A program made the position numbers and the translations under genes. The notes beneath the pieces were generated by a model, which saw only the letters and a list, made by a program, of their open reading frames with translations, did no database searches and had not been told where the DNA came from. A DNA stretch of 63,006 bases from Aneurinibacillus terranovensis DSM 18919 (GTDB lineage: Bacteria > Bacillota > Bacilli > Aneurinibacillales > Aneurinibacillaceae): contig NZ_AUMJ01000037.1 in NCBI RefSeq assembly GCF_000430625.1, forward strand, positions 1 to 63,006, given 5' to 3'. Within the stretch, counting starts at the first letter, position 1. Every line of letters begins with the position of its first letter. Positions 27,673 through 37,395 of this stretch are shown in pieces.

Positions 27673-28623
27673 ATGGCGAATTATCGCGATCCTAAATTAA
27701 AAGTCTTTACGTGTAATGCGAATCCGGCACTGGCTAAAGAAATTGTTGACCATATCGGAGTTCCGATGGGCAATGCCCAGGTTGTACATTTTAGTGATGG
27801 TGAAGTTCAAATTAAGTTAAACGAAAGTGTTCGCGGCGCAGATGTATTCGTGATCCAGTCGACAAGCGCTCCTGTTAACGAACACCTTATGGAATTGCTG
27901 GTTATGGTGGATGCGCTTAAACGTGCTTCCGCTAAAAGTATTAACGTGGTCATCCCGTATTACGGATATGCGCGCCAGGATCGGAAAGCGCGGGCGCGGG
28001 ATCCGATTACGGCTAAACTGGTTGCCAATTTGATAGATAAAGCGGGTGCCCACCGCGTTATTACCATGGATCTTCATGCTACTCAAATTCAAGGGTTCTT
28101 TGATATTCCGGTCGATCATTTACTCGGCGTTCCTATTCTCGCCAAGTATTTTGCGGAGAAGAAACTGGATGATATCGTTGTGGTATCTCCGGATCACGGG
28201 GGGGTTACCCGTGCCCGTAAATTAGCGGAACGCCTGGAAGCCCCGATCGCGATCATTGATAAACGGCGTCCGGAACCGAATGTAGCCGAGGTGATGAATA
28301 TCGTCGGCAATATTGAAGGGCGCACCGCTATTATTATTGATGACATTATCGACACAGCAGGGACGATTACACTGGCTGCGAGCGCCTTGATGGAGTCGGG
28401 GGCAAAAGCTGTATATGCCTGCTGTACCCATCCGGTGCTATCCGGCCCGGCCATTAAACGCATTGATGAGTCGAGCATTAAAGAATTAATTGTCACAAAT
28501 ACGATTCCGCTTGGTCCGGACAAGCAAATTGCAAAAATCAAAGCCCTATCCGTTGCACCGATAATAGGGGAAGCCATTATCCGCGTCCATGAAGAACTAT
28601 CCGTAAGCAAACTTTTTGATTAG
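27673..28623 (+). CDS. prs: Ribose-phosphate pyrophosphokinase
   Basis: Makes PRPP from ribose-5-phosphate and ATP. The 316-residue protein has [29 protein letters not shown] and the PRPP loop [20 protein letters not shown] is 11 bases before the ATG. Its product is the ligand of PurR encoded 3 kb upstream. Confidence 0.97.
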   Translation: MANYRDPKLKVFTCNANPALAKEIVDHIGVPMGNAQVVHFSDGEVQIKLNESVRGADVFVIQSTSAPVNEHLMELLVMVDALKRASAKSINVVIPYYGYARQDRKARARDPITAKLVANLIDKAGAHRVITMDLHATQIQGFFDIPVDHLLGVPILAKYFAEKKLDDIVVVSPDHGGVTRARKLAERLEAPIAIIDKRRPEPNVAEVMNIVGNIEGRTAIIIDDIIDTAGTITLAASALMESGAKAVYACCTHPVLSGPAIKRIDESSIKELIVTNTIPLGPDKQIAKIKALSVAPIIGEAIIRVHEELSVSKLFD

Positions 28624-28701
28624 AAGACGATTGATTTTCCTATGTTTTGGGTACAGTAAATACTATTGAATGTACGAATGAGGCATAGGAGGTTGAGGAT
28701 A

Positions 28702-29334
28702 GTGACGATTGAATTACTGGCGGAAAAAAGAGATACATCGCATCGTTCAACCTTGCATGGATTGCGAAAAAACGGCAAAATTCCTGCGGTCATATATGGA
28801 AGCGGTTTGCAAAGCCAGCCGATTACCGTGGATGAAGGGCAATTCTTGCAAGTTATACGCAAGCAGGGCATAAACCATATTATTACGTTAAAAGTGGACG
28901 GCAGTCAGTATGATGTTTTAATTAAAGACGTTCAGCAAGAGCCGTTAAAGGGAAAAGTCATGCACCTTGATTTTAACAAGGTGAACATGAATGAAGAAAT
29001 TGAAACCATGGTTCATATTGTGCCTGAAGGGGAGGCGGCCGGTATGAAGGAGGGCGGCATTCTGCAGCAATCGCTTCGCGAGCTTACTATTCGCTGCCTC
29101 CCGAATGCTATACCGGATGCCGTTACCGTATCGATTGAGCATCTTGCTATTGGCGATTCTGTATCGGTAGGCGAACTGCGAATCCCGGCCGGGGTGACAC
29201 CTCAGCATGAAAAGGATGAAATCGTATTGAGCATTACAGCTCCACAACTCGATCCGATTCCTGATTCAGAAGAGCGGGCGGGTGAAGAGCAGCCGGCGAA
29301 TGCAGCGGGTGGTCCCTCCGATGAAGAGAAATAA
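28702..29334 (+). CDS. ctc: Ribosomal protein bL25, general stress form (Ctc)
   Basis: A 210-residue two-domain 5S rRNA-binding protein of the TL5/Ctc type: N-terminal L25 domain (about 1-95, RSTLHGLRKNGKIPAVIYG) and a C-terminal beta domain, ending in an acidic tail. It starts with GTG at 28702 after AGGAGG. A GGGTAC (28649-28654) upstream resembles a sigma-B -10, but the -35 is weak, so stress control is not shown. Confidence 0.93.
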   Translation: MTIELLAEKRDTSHRSTLHGLRKNGKIPAVIYGSGLQSQPITVDEGQFLQVIRKQGINHIITLKVDGSQYDVLIKDVQQEPLKGKVMHLDFNKVNMNEEIETMVHIVPEGEAAGMKEGGILQQSLRELTIRCLPNAIPDAVTVSIEHLAIGDSVSVGELRIPAGVTPQHEKDEIVLSITAPQLDPIPDSEERAGEEQPANAAGGPSDEEK

Positions 29335-29353
29335 CGTGAACTTGGCAGAAGAA

Positions 29354-29384
29354 AAGGTGTAACCAGGAAGGTTGCGCCTTTTTG
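29354..29384 (+). terminator. Terminator of ctc
   Basis: AAGGTGTAACC, loop AGGAA, GGTTGCGCCTT (two G-U pairs), then TTT. Confidence 0.75.
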
Positions 29385-29412
29385 CCGCGTTAAAAGGGGA
29401 GAATGTGGAACG

Positions 29413-29976
29413 ATGAAAGTCATTGTTGGATTGGGAAACCCGGGAAGAGAATATGAAAAGACAAAGCATAACGTAGGCTTCTGGGTAATTGACCGTTTGG
29501 CAGACCAGTGGGATATTGCGCTTAATCAGGGGAAATTTAAGGGATTAATCGGGGAAGGCCGCGTAGGCAATGAAAAAATTATCCTTGTAAAACCCCTCAC
29601 CTATATGAATTTATCCGGTGAGTGTGTAGCTCCGCTCCTTCATTTTTATAAGCTGGCACCCCAAGATGATTTACTCGTTGTCTATGATGATATGGATTTG
29701 CCCTGCGGGAAAATTCGCCTTCGCACGAAAGGAAGTTCAGGCGGGCATAATGGAATAAAATCCTTAATCGCCCATCTCGGATCCGAGGAATTTAAGCGGA
29801 TTAAAGTTGGCATTGACCGTCCGCAGCCAGGCCGGAAAGTTGTGGATTATGTCCTGACTCCCTTTTCCATGGAACAGCAGGCAGAGGTAGAGGATGCGGT
29901 AAAACGGGCTTCCGAAGCGGTTAAAGCATGGACGGAGATTTCATTTTTACGGGTGATGAATCAATTTAACGGATAG
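29413..29976 (+). CDS. pth: Peptidyl-tRNA hydrolase
   Basis: Releases tRNA from stalled peptidyl-tRNA (SpoVC in B. subtilis). The 187-residue protein has GLGNPGREYEKTKHNVGFW with Asn9 and catalytic His19, and YDDMDLPCGKIRLR. AGGGGAG precedes the ATG. Its last codons overlap the sigma-F promoter of fin. Confidence 0.96.
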   Translation: MKVIVGLGNPGREYEKTKHNVGFWVIDRLADQWDIALNQGKFKGLIGEGRVGNEKIILVKPLTYMNLSGECVAPLLHFYKLAPQDDLLVVYDDMDLPCGKIRLRTKGSSGGHNGIKSLIAHLGSEEFKRIKVGIDRPQPGRKVVDYVLTPFSMEQQAEVEDAVKRASEAVKAWTEISFLRVMNQFNG

Positions 29977-30004
29977 TATAAGTCGGGGGTTCCATGGGAA
30001 TACT
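29976..30004 (+). promoter_or_regulatory. Sigma-F promoter of fin
   Basis: GTATA (29976-29980), 15 bases, GGGAATACT (29996-30004). Element sequence and spacing equal those before gin. Confidence 0.7.
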
Positions 30005-30036
30005 GGTAGCATAACTTACGCTCAGGAGGCATAATG

Positions 30037-30258
30037 ATGGCAATAAAATATGTCTGCCCCTATTGTGGAAAGCAGTATGCCGTTCTCGATCATCCCAACG
30101 CGACAGAAACGAATCTTGGATTGTATTCCTTGACCGAAGAGGATCGGGCCCATATAATTAGCTATGAAGCAAATGGTGACATTACAGCCAGTATCACCTG
30201 TGAATATTGCAGTGAAGCGCTTCATCGCCACCCTGAATTAACGAATCCTTTACAATAA
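30037..30258 (+). CDS. fin: Anti-sigma-F factor Fin
   Basis: A 73-residue zinc protein (YabK) that binds sigma-F and helps the forespore switch to sigma-G. Two CxxC pairs are visible (Cys7/Cys10 in VCPYCG and Cys55/Cys58 in CEYC), and SLTEEDRAHIISYEANGD is the family core. ATG at 30037 lies 7 bases after AGGAGG and aligns with the B. subtilis start; the ATG one codon earlier is too close. The sigma-F promoter and a terminator frame it as a single gene. Confidence 0.92.
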   Translation: MAIKYVCPYCGKQYAVLDHPNATETNLGLYSLTEEDRAHIISYEANGDITASITCEYCSEALHRHPELTNPLQ

Positions 30259-30276
30259 ATTGATGACGATAGAAAT

Positions 30277-30305
30277 GCCTTGGCTTTCGCGCTAAGGCTT
30301 ATTTT
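30277..30305 (+). terminator. Terminator of fin
   Basis: GCCTT and GC pair with GC and AAGGC around TTTCGC with one mismatch, followed by TTATTTTT. Confidence 0.65.
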
Positions 30306-30338
30306 TGCATTTGAATCGTGTGTGAGAGGAGGATATGT

Positions 30339-33300
30339 GTGCGGGGATTAATAGATAAATTTTTTGAAGACAATGAATTCCAGGCTGTGATCACGGGTTA
30401 TAAAGAAGGGCTTCGTGAACAGCTTGTTTCCGGACTGAGCGGTTCAGCACGGCACCTTTTTCTTGCGGCGCTATACCGAAAAGTCCAGCGCTCCCTTGTT
30501 ATTGTTACGCACAATATGTTTCAGGCACAGAAAGTTTTCGAGGATATGAGCCAATTGGTTCCGCCTGATAGACTATGGTTTTATCCAGCGAATGAACTGA
30601 TGCTTTCCGAAGTCGCCATCTCCAGTCCTGAAACGTTAAGCCAGCGCATGGAAGTGATGAACGAACTTGCCAGCGGAAAACGAGGCATTCTTATCGTTCC
30701 GTATGCGGGAATACGACGCTCGGTCGTCCCGCTGGAACAATGGAAAGGCGCACAGTTCGCATGCAAGGTTGGCCAGGAAATGGATCTCGGACTTTTCCTG
30801 GATAAAATGATAACGCTCGGATATGAGCGGGTGGACATGGTAGAGGATCCGGGGGAAATGAGTGTTCGCGGAGGTATTATTGATATATTTCCGGTGTACA
30901 TGCAGCATCCTCTTCGCATAGAATTATTTGATGTTGAAATTACGTCCATTCGGACATTTGATATAGCCAACCAGCGTTCGGTAGAAAAGCTGGATGAGGT
31001 CACCATTGGCCCGACAAGAGAAGTGTTCGGAACGAGAGAAGTGTTTATACAAGCGGCCGAACGGCTTGAACAGGCGATGAACGATTCGCTAAAAAAAATA
31101 CGTGATGTCCAGGTAAAAGAGCAAATTGTTGAAAAAATAGGGTCGGAAATTGAGAAGTTACGAGGAGGAATAGGGTTCCCGGAAATCTATAAATATAGTA
31201 CTTTTTTGTACCCTGCCCAACAAAGTTTACTAGATTACATGGAAGCGCCGCTCCTCATTATGGATGAACCGTCGCGCATTGTAGAGTCAGCGGCACAGAT
31301 GGAAAAGGATGAAGAAGAATGGAAACTGGCGCTCATCAGTGAGGGGGAATTCCTGCCCGATGTTCCTGTTTCTTTTCAGCTTGATCAGATTCTCGCTCCG
31401 AAAAAGCGGCCGATTCTTCACCTATCACTTTTTTTGCGCCAGGTGCCAAAGGCGAATCCGCAAAATATTGTTAATTTTAATTGTAAAACCATGCAAAACT
31501 TTCACGGTCAGATGAATGTGTTAAAAACAGAAATGGAGCGCTGGAAGAAGTCGGCTTTTACCGTCGTGTTCTGTGCAGCCGATGAGGAACGGGCCCGCCG
31601 TCTTGAACGCGTTTTCCATGATTACCAAATTGAAGCGGATGTTGTTTTGCAGGCGGAGGAAGCGCTTAAAAGCAAGCGTCCGGTGATTACGCTCGGAAAT
31701 CTGCAGACAGGGTTTGAACTGCCGTTTCAGCACCTGGTCGTCGTAACCGAGAGTGAAGTATTTACGCAGAAGCAGCGGAAAGCGTCAAAAGTAAGGGCGA
31801 ATCTTAGCAATGCGGAGCGTATTAAAAGTTATACCGAATTGCAGGTAGGGGATTACGTGGTGCACGTAAACCACGGAATCGGTAAATACCTTGGAATTGA
31901 GACGCTTGAAATCAACGGAATACACAAAGACTACCTGCACATTAAGTATGCGGGTAACGATAAGCTGTACGTCCCGATCGAACAAATCGATCAGGTACAA
32001 AAATACGTCGGTAGCGAGGAAAAAGAACCGAAAATCTATAAGCTGGGCGGAAATGACTGGAAAAAGGTGAAAAGCCGTGTGCGTGCTTCTGTTCAGGACA
32101 TTGCACAGGATTTGATTAAATTATACGCGGAACGGCAGCAGACGAAGGGATATGCATTCAGTAAAGATACGGATGAAATGCATGAATTCGAAGCGATGTT
32201 TCCGTATGAAGAAACGGAAGACCAACTGCGGGCTATACGTGAAATTAAAGAAGACATGGAAACAGGCCGGCCTATGGATCGCCTGCTGTGCGGCGATGTA
32301 GGCTATGGTAAGACCGAGGTTGCTATCCGGGCCGCTTTTAAGTCGGTTATGGATGGGAAGCAGGTAGCGGTTTTAGTGCCAACAACAATCCTGGCTCAGC
32401 AGCATTATGAAACGTTTCGGGAGCGCTTTGCCGGTTATCCCGTAAATATTTCTGTAATCAGCCGCTTTCGCTCAAAAAAAGAACAAACTCAGACATTGAA
32501 AGGGGTCAAAGCCGGAACGGTTGATATCGTCATTGGCACCCACCGTTTGCTTTCAAAAGATGTTGTTTTTCGCGACCTTGGACTGTTAATTGTGGACGAG
32601 GAACAGCGGTTTGGCGTTTCTCATAAAGAAAAGCTGAAGCGGTTGAAGACAAACGTGGACGTTCTGACCTTAACAGCAACTCCTATTCCCCGTACACTGC
32701 ACATGTCGATGCTGGGAGTCCGGGATTTATCCGTAATTGAGACGCCACCGGAAAACCGTTTTCCTGTTCAGACCTATGTGATGGAATACAGCGGCGCGCT
32801 TGTGCGGGAAGCGATTGAGCGTGAACTTGCCCGGGATGGACAGGTGTACTTCCTCTACAATCAGGTGCAGGGTATAGAAAAAATAGCGGACCAGATACGC
32901 ATGCTTGTCCCGGAGGCGAAAGTGGTGATTGCCCACGGCCAGATGGCCGAGACGGAACTGGAAGCCGTGATGCTGAGCTTCCTGGAAGGGGAAGCCGATG
33001 TTCTTGTAAGCACCACCATTATTGAGACCGGGGTAGACATTCCAAACGTCAATACCCTTATCGTTACGAATGCCGACCGCATGGGCCTTTCCCAGCTTTA
33101 CCAGCTGCGCGGCCGGGTAGGACGTTCTAACCGAATTGCCTATGCGTATTTCACATACCAGCGTGACAAAGTGCTGACGGAAGTGGCGGAGAAAAGGCTT
33201 CAGGCGATTAAGGAGTTTACCGAATTAGGCTCCGGGTTTAAAATTGCCATGCGTGATTTGGCGATTCGCGGTGCGGGAAATCTGCTTGGCGCGGAGCAGC

Positions 33301-33893
33301 ACGGCTTTATTGCTTCCGTTGGATTTGACCTGTATAGTGAAATGCTCAGAGAAGCAATCGAGGAGTTAAAAGGGCAGCCCAAAAAGCAGGAAGAGATTCA
33401 ACCTGAAATTACGATTACAGTCGATGCTTTCATTCCTTCTGAGTATATACAGGACGGAAAGCAGAAAATTGAAATGTATAAAAAGTTTGCGGCCGTTTCC
33501 ACCGTTGAAGACATCAAAGAGCTTACCGAAGAAATGTTGGACCGGTTCGGGACGCCGCCACAAAGTGTTCAGAATTTGTTGTTTGTCGCCCGCCTTCGTG
33601 TCTATGCCATCCGCAACCGGGTGGTAGAGATCACCCAAAAAGCGCAGGAAATTAACATCCTTTTCCATGAAGACCAGACCGCTGCAGTGGATTGGAGCAA
33701 AATTTTTGAGCTGTCAGGGAAATTTCAACGAAGAATCGGGGTTTCGAAAACTGGACAACAGGTGTCAGTTGCTGTTAAAGTTAAGGGATTGACGCCCGAT
33801 GAATCAACTGCACTTCTGGAGGAATTCTTCGAAGAATTTGAGGCGCTCAAAAAGGACAAAGAAAGTGAGGAACCATCGAATGTGGCGAAGTAG
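30339..33893 (+). CDS. mfd: Transcription-repair coupling factor Mfd
   Basis: Removes RNA polymerase stalled at DNA lesions and recruits UvrA. The 1184-residue protein (B. subtilis 1177) has a UvrB-like N-terminal module (to about 350), the RNA polymerase-interacting domain (about 510-570, VGDYVVHVNHGIGKYLGIE), helicase motors with Walker A GDVGYGKTE and DEEQRFG, the translocation motif region after LYQLRGRVGRS, and the C-terminal D7 domain. GTG at 30339 has AGGAGG 6 bases upstream; a GTG at 30318 would include that site in the gene. Confidence 0.96.
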   Translation: MRGLIDKFFEDNEFQAVITGYKEGLREQLVSGLSGSARHLFLAALYRKVQRSLVIVTHNMFQAQKVFEDMSQLVPPDRLWFYPANELMLSEVAISSPETLSQRMEVMNELASGKRGILIVPYAGIRRSVVPLEQWKGAQFACKVGQEMDLGLFLDKMITLGYERVDMVEDPGEMSVRGGIIDIFPVYMQHPLRIELFDVEITSIRTFDIANQRSVEKLDEVTIGPTREVFGTREVFIQAAERLEQAMNDSLKKIRDVQVKEQIVEKIGSEIEKLRGGIGFPEIYKYSTFLYPAQQSLLDYMEAPLLIMDEPSRIVESAAQMEKDEEEWKLALISEGEFLPDVPVSFQLDQILAPKKRPILHLSLFLRQVPKANPQNIVNFNCKTMQNFHGQMNVLKTEMERWKKSAFTVVFCAADEERARRLERVFHDYQIEADVVLQAEEALKSKRPVITLGNLQTGFELPFQHLVVVTESEVFTQKQRKASKVRANLSNAERIKSYTELQVGDYVVHVNHGIGKYLGIETLEINGIHKDYLHIKYAGNDKLYVPIEQIDQVQKYVGSEEKEPKIYKLGGNDWKKVKSRVRASVQDIAQDLIKLYAERQQTKGYAFSKDTDEMHEFEAMFPYEETEDQLRAIREIKEDMETGRPMDRLLCGDVGYGKTEVAIRAAFKSVMDGKQVAVLVPTTILAQQHYETFRERFAGYPVNISVISRFRSKKEQTQTLKGVKAGTVDIVIGTHRLLSKDVVFRDLGLLIVDEEQRFGVSHKEKLKRLKTNVDVLTLTATPIPRTLHMSMLGVRDLSVIETPPENRFPVQTYVMEYSGALVREAIERELARDGQVYFLYNQVQGIEKIADQIRMLVPEAKVVIAHGQMAETELEAVMLSFLEGEADVLVSTTIIETGVDIPNVNTLIVTNADRMGLSQLYQLRGRVGRSNRIAYAYFTYQRDKVLTEVAEKRLQAIKEFTELGSGFKIAMRDLAIRGAGNLLGAEQHGFIASVGFDLYSEMLREAIEELKGQPKKQEEIQPEITITVDAFIPSEYIQDGKQKIEMYKKFAAVSTVEDIKELTEEMLDRFGTPPQSVQNLLFVARLRVYAIRNRVVEITQKAQEINILFHEDQTAAVDWSKIFELSGKFQRRIGVSKTGQQVSVAVKVKGLTPDESTALLEEFFEEFEALKKDKESEEPSNVAK

Positions 33894-34941
33894 GCGACTG
33901 TGGTCCATCTTTTTAATTATGGGCCTTTTGGCTGCTATCATGGTTGGTTGCGGAAAAAAAGAAAATATTGTAGCCAAGTATGACGGAGGCCAAATTACAG
34001 AAAATCAATATAAGGATTATATTAATGTGCTAAAAGCGGTGTTTCAAGATCCGAGCCTTGCCCAGGAAATTGATGCGGGTAAGAAAGAAACGCTGCAGTT
34101 CGTGTTAAATTATCAGGTGATGAGCGATTATGTGGCCGCTCAGGTTAAAGACACCGATGCGATTAACAAAACGGCCGAAAAGAATTTCAATCAATACAAA
34201 TCATTTGTTGAACAGCAGCTGGGACAAGCGAAGAATCTTAGCCAATTCTATGCCGATAAAAAAGTGACAGAGCAGCAGCTCAAAGATTTCTTTCTCCAGC
34301 AATCGAAAGTACAGGAGTACTTTTCTAAAGATATAACGGAAGTACAGAAGAAACAGAAGTATGATCAATTAAAGGCATCCGGAGATTTAACCCGTGCCGA
34401 TGTCCGCCATATTTTGATTATGACGGATAAACGGTCCAAAGCGGAGGCGAAGAAGAAAGCAGAGGACATTCTCAGGCAGCTTCGCAATGGAGCCGATTTT
34501 GCCAAGCTGGCTGCAGCCAACACGGAAGATCCGGGCAGTAAAGCAACCGGTGGCTTGTATAAAGACATGGACCTGTCGCAAACCGTTCCGGAATTCAAAA
34601 AGGCTGTGCTTACTCTTCCGCTTAATAAAATTAGCGACCCTGTCGAAACCCAATACGGCTATCACATTATCCGGGTAGAGAAGCGCACGGTAGAGACTTA
34701 TGACCAGATTAAGGATCGATTGACGCTTTCGATGGCGCAGGATAAACAATCGCAATTCCTTGATACGAAAGTGAAAGGCATTATAAAGGAGGAACAGGTG
34801 CCTCCTTCTATGATAAAAGCTCAACCGGCTCAATCAGCACCGGTACCGGGAGCACCACCAACCTCTTCCCAGGGACAGAATCCGAACCAACAGCCGCCAG
34901 CCAGCCAGGTACCGGCTGACCAGTCACCGGCCAAAAAGTAA
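33880..34941 (+). CDS. Parvulin-type peptidyl-prolyl isomerase lipoprotein
   Basis: A 353-residue secreted foldase anchored by lipid. A signal peptide ends in the lipobox MVGC (Cys24); then follow a SurA-like N-terminal helical region and a parvulin domain (about 170-265) from ADVRHILIMTDKRSKAEAK to YGYHIIRVEKR, as in PrsA. The C-terminal 45 residues are rich in Pro, Gln and Ser and look disordered. The ATG at 33880 overlaps the end of mfd by 14 bases, with GTGAGGA upstream. B. subtilis has no gene at this place. It probably assists folding of exported proteins; the clients are unknown. Confidence 0.9.
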   Translation: MWRSRRLWSIFLIMGLLAAIMVGCGKKENIVAKYDGGQITENQYKDYINVLKAVFQDPSLAQEIDAGKKETLQFVLNYQVMSDYVAAQVKDTDAINKTAEKNFNQYKSFVEQQLGQAKNLSQFYADKKVTEQQLKDFFLQQSKVQEYFSKDITEVQKKQKYDQLKASGDLTRADVRHILIMTDKRSKAEAKKKAEDILRQLRNGADFAKLAAANTEDPGSKATGGLYKDMDLSQTVPEFKKAVLTLPLNKISDPVETQYGYHIIRVEKRTVETYDQIKDRLTLSMAQDKQSQFLDTKVKGIIKEEQVPPSMIKAQPAQSAPVPGAPPTSSQGQNPNQQPPASQVPADQSPAKK

Positions 34942-34949
34942 TATGTCGG

Positions 34950-34982
34950 AGCCGTTTCCAGTTGAAGGAACGGCTTTTTTTT
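34950..34982 (+). terminator. Terminator of the parvulin gene
   Basis: AGCCGTTTCC and GGAACGGCT pair with one bulge; eight T residues follow. Confidence 0.85.
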
Positions 34983-35007
34983 GTGGTAATAATAATATAT
35001 GCCATGG

Positions 35008-35038
35008 TGAATATTCTCCGTGTTGGAGATTAATACTA
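35008..35038 (+). promoter_or_regulatory. Sigma-G promoter of spoVT
   Basis: TGAATA (35008-35013), 18 bases, AATACTA (35032-35038) fits TGAATA / CATACTA with one mismatch. spoVT is sigma-G dependent in B. subtilis. Confidence 0.7.
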
Positions 35039-35091
35039 CAAACAAGTTAGTTGCAGTCATGAGATTACTTCAAAGAAAGCGAGGCAACAAG

Positions 35092-35631
35092 ATGAAAGCA
35101 ACTGGAATTGTACGCCGCATAGACGATTTGGGGCGTGTGGTCATTCCAAAGGAAATTCGTCGTACTCTGAGAATTCGTGAAGGTGACCCGTTAGAAATCT
35201 TTGTGGATCGAGATGGAGAAGTCATTCTTAAAAAGTATTCCCCTATTGGCGAACTTGGTGATTTTGCGAAGGAATATGCAGATTCTTTATACGAAAGCTT
35301 AAACCATATTACATTAATTAGTGATCGAGACACCATTATTGCGGTGGCCGGCGTCTCCAAAAAAGACTACATGGATAAATCGATCGGTGAGATTGTGGAG
35401 AATTGTATGGAGGAAAGAAAGTCGAAACTTGAGACGAACGCGGGAGAATACGAAATCATCCGGGATAATAATGAATCTTTATCTTCCTATATGGTTGCCC
35501 CGATTGTAGCGGGCGGGGATCCAATCGGTGCCGTTATACTTCTAAACAAATCGAACCAAGGCATGAGCGAGCTGGAAATGAAGATGGCCGAAACGGCGGC
35601 CGGCTTCCTGGCAAAGCAAATGGAACAATAA
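35092..35631 (+). CDS. spoVT: Stage V sporulation regulator SpoVT
   Basis: Modulates sigma-G genes in the forespore and affects spore germination. The 179-residue protein has an N-terminal AbrB-like swapped-hairpin domain (MKATGIVRRIDDLGRVVIP) and a C-terminal GAF domain (from about residue 56). Length equals that of B. subtilis. The ATG at 35092 is the family start; open sequence further left covers the promoter. Confidence 0.96.
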   Translation: MKATGIVRRIDDLGRVVIPKEIRRTLRIREGDPLEIFVDRDGEVILKKYSPIGELGDFAKEYADSLYESLNHITLISDRDTIIAVAGVSKKDYMDKSIGEIVENCMEERKSKLETNAGEYEIIRDNNESLSSYMVAPIVAGGDPIGAVILLNKSNQGMSELEMKMAETAAGFLAKQMEQ

Positions 35632-35639
35632 GAAAACTT

Positions 35640-35672
35640 AGCTTTCCGAATCTTTGTCGGGAAGCTTTTTTT
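35640..35672 (+). terminator. Terminator of spoVT
   Basis: AGCTTTCCG, a 9-base loop, CGGGAAGCT (one G-U), then a T-run. Confidence 0.85.
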
Positions 35673-35730
35673 CTTGGAAGGAGTTCTTTTTGTGATATAA
35701 TTTCGATAGTTTATTGGGAGGGGGGATTGT

Positions 35731-37377
35731 ATGTCCAAAGAACAGGGTGCTTCATTTGTAAAAGGTGCGGCGATACTGGGTGCCGGTGCGCTTCTATCCA
35801 AGGTGTTGGGACTTGCTTATCGCATTCCCTATCAAAATATTACGGGTGATTTGGGGTATTATGTATATACGCAGGTTTATCCGTTATACAGTGCCCTGCT
35901 TATTCTGGCGACAGCCGGCTTCCCAATCGCGATTTCAAAAATGGTAGCTGAAAAGCTTGCTATTGGTGATACGCTCGGTGCCCGGCGGGTTTTTCGCGTT
36001 TCGGCGAGCCTGCTTGGGATAACCGGCCTTGTATTTTTTATTTTATTATGGGTTTGTGCTCCGCTTATCGCCCAACTGATGCATGACCGAAAGCTGGTGC
36101 TACCCATTCGCAGCGTATCGTTTGCTCTTTTACTCGTGCCGGTCATGGCGGCCATGCGCGGATACTTTCAGGGGCATCATAATATGATACCGACCGCCGT
36201 CTCGCAGATTATCGAACAACTTGTGAGGGTAATGACCATTATTATCCTGGCCTACTATTTCATGAAGACTACGGGCGACGTTTATCTTGCCGGGGCAGGT
36301 GCTGTATTTGGAGCGGTAACCGGCGCATTCGTTTCTTTTACCATCATGCTGATTTTTCTTCAACGCAACAAATATATTCGGCAGAAGCTTTCTAACTCTC
36401 AGGCCGTGACGAGAAAAGGATTCTATACATATGGACAGGAGAGTACGGGACAAATCGTTCGTCAGATTATGTACTATGCGATTCCTATCTGCCTGGGTTC
36501 ACTCGTGCTGCCGCTCATGCAGCTCGCCGATTCGTTTACCGTCGTCAACATGCTTTCATACGGTGGAATTGTGAGCAAGGAGGCGTATCGTTTGAAAGGC
36601 ATTCTTGACCGGGGGCAGCCGCTTGTCCAGTTTGGGGCCTTTTTTGCTACGGCGCTTTCGTTATCCGTCGTACCGGCTATTGCGGAAGCGAAGATACGCG
36701 GGATGAATCGTTTGATCGCTTCAAGAACCGAACTTGCGCTGCGGTTGACCTTCTTGATCGGTTTGCCCTGTTCAATAGGGCTTGCGGTCGTTGCCGGACC
36801 TGTCAACGTGATGCTTTATCAGAATGGCAGCGGAACCGACACGTTAATTGTTCTGGCGTTTACCACTATCTTTTCTACGCTCGGCATCACGTCGTCCGGC
36901 ATCCTGCAGGGAATGGGACATGTCGTATTGCCGGTGCGAAATTTGCTGATTGGGGCCGTCCTGAAAATTCTTCTAAATGTACTGCTGGTGCCGTCTTTCG
37001 GGATTATGGGTGCAGCTCTGGCTACGGTCTGTTCCTACATGGTGTCGACGATGATGAATCTGTATGCCATATCTTTATACACCGGAATGAAATTCGGATT
37101 TAAAACCTTTTTCTTCAAGCCGATGGTGGCGGTATTTATGATGGGGATGGCCGCTTTTGTCGCACGGCGCATGGCTGAGAGAGGATTATTCGAAGTTATT
37201 TTGTCTCACAGGCTTTATTATTCGGCTGTGAGCCTGGCAGCGGTAACAGCGGGTGTCGTGATGTATGGAATAGCGCTGTTTGCTTCCGGTACTGTAAGCC
37301 GAACAGACCTGGAAAATACACCTGCGGGAAAAAAATTAATACCTTTTTTAACACGGTTGCGATTGTTGCATGATTAA
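35731..37377 (+). CDS. yabM: SpoVB/MurJ-like lipid flippase YabM
   Basis: A 548-residue integral membrane protein of the MOP/polysaccharide transporter superfamily, with about 14 hydrophobic segments. FVKGAAILGAGALLSKVLGLAYRIPY at the start (residues about 9-34) is typical of the SpoVB group. Relatives move lipid-linked cell-wall precursors across the membrane; the substrate here is unknown. GGAGGGGGG is upstream of the ATG. The order spoVT-yabM-yabN is conserved. Confidence 0.9.
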   Translation: MSKEQGASFVKGAAILGAGALLSKVLGLAYRIPYQNITGDLGYYVYTQVYPLYSALLILATAGFPIAISKMVAEKLAIGDTLGARRVFRVSASLLGITGLVFFILLWVCAPLIAQLMHDRKLVLPIRSVSFALLLVPVMAAMRGYFQGHHNMIPTAVSQIIEQLVRVMTIIILAYYFMKTTGDVYLAGAGAVFGAVTGAFVSFTIMLIFLQRNKYIRQKLSNSQAVTRKGFYTYGQESTGQIVRQIMYYAIPICLGSLVLPLMQLADSFTVVNMLSYGGIVSKEAYRLKGILDRGQPLVQFGAFFATALSLSVVPAIAEAKIRGMNRLIASRTELALRLTFLIGLPCSIGLAVVAGPVNVMLYQNGSGTDTLIVLAFTTIFSTLGITSSGILQGMGHVVLPVRNLLIGAVLKILLNVLLVPSFGIMGAALATVCSYMVSTMMNLYAISLYTGMKFGFKTFFFKPMVAVFMMGMAAFVARRMAERGLFEVILSHRLYYSAVSLAAVTAGVVMYGIALFASGTVSRTDLENTPAGKKLIPFLTRLRLLHD

Positions 37378-37395
37378 CGGAAAGGGGATTTATCT

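Noticed and set aside
28629-28654. Sigma-B promoter of ctc
   Set aside because: GGGTAC is close to the -10, but GATTGA is a poor -35 and sigma-B may be missing in this group.
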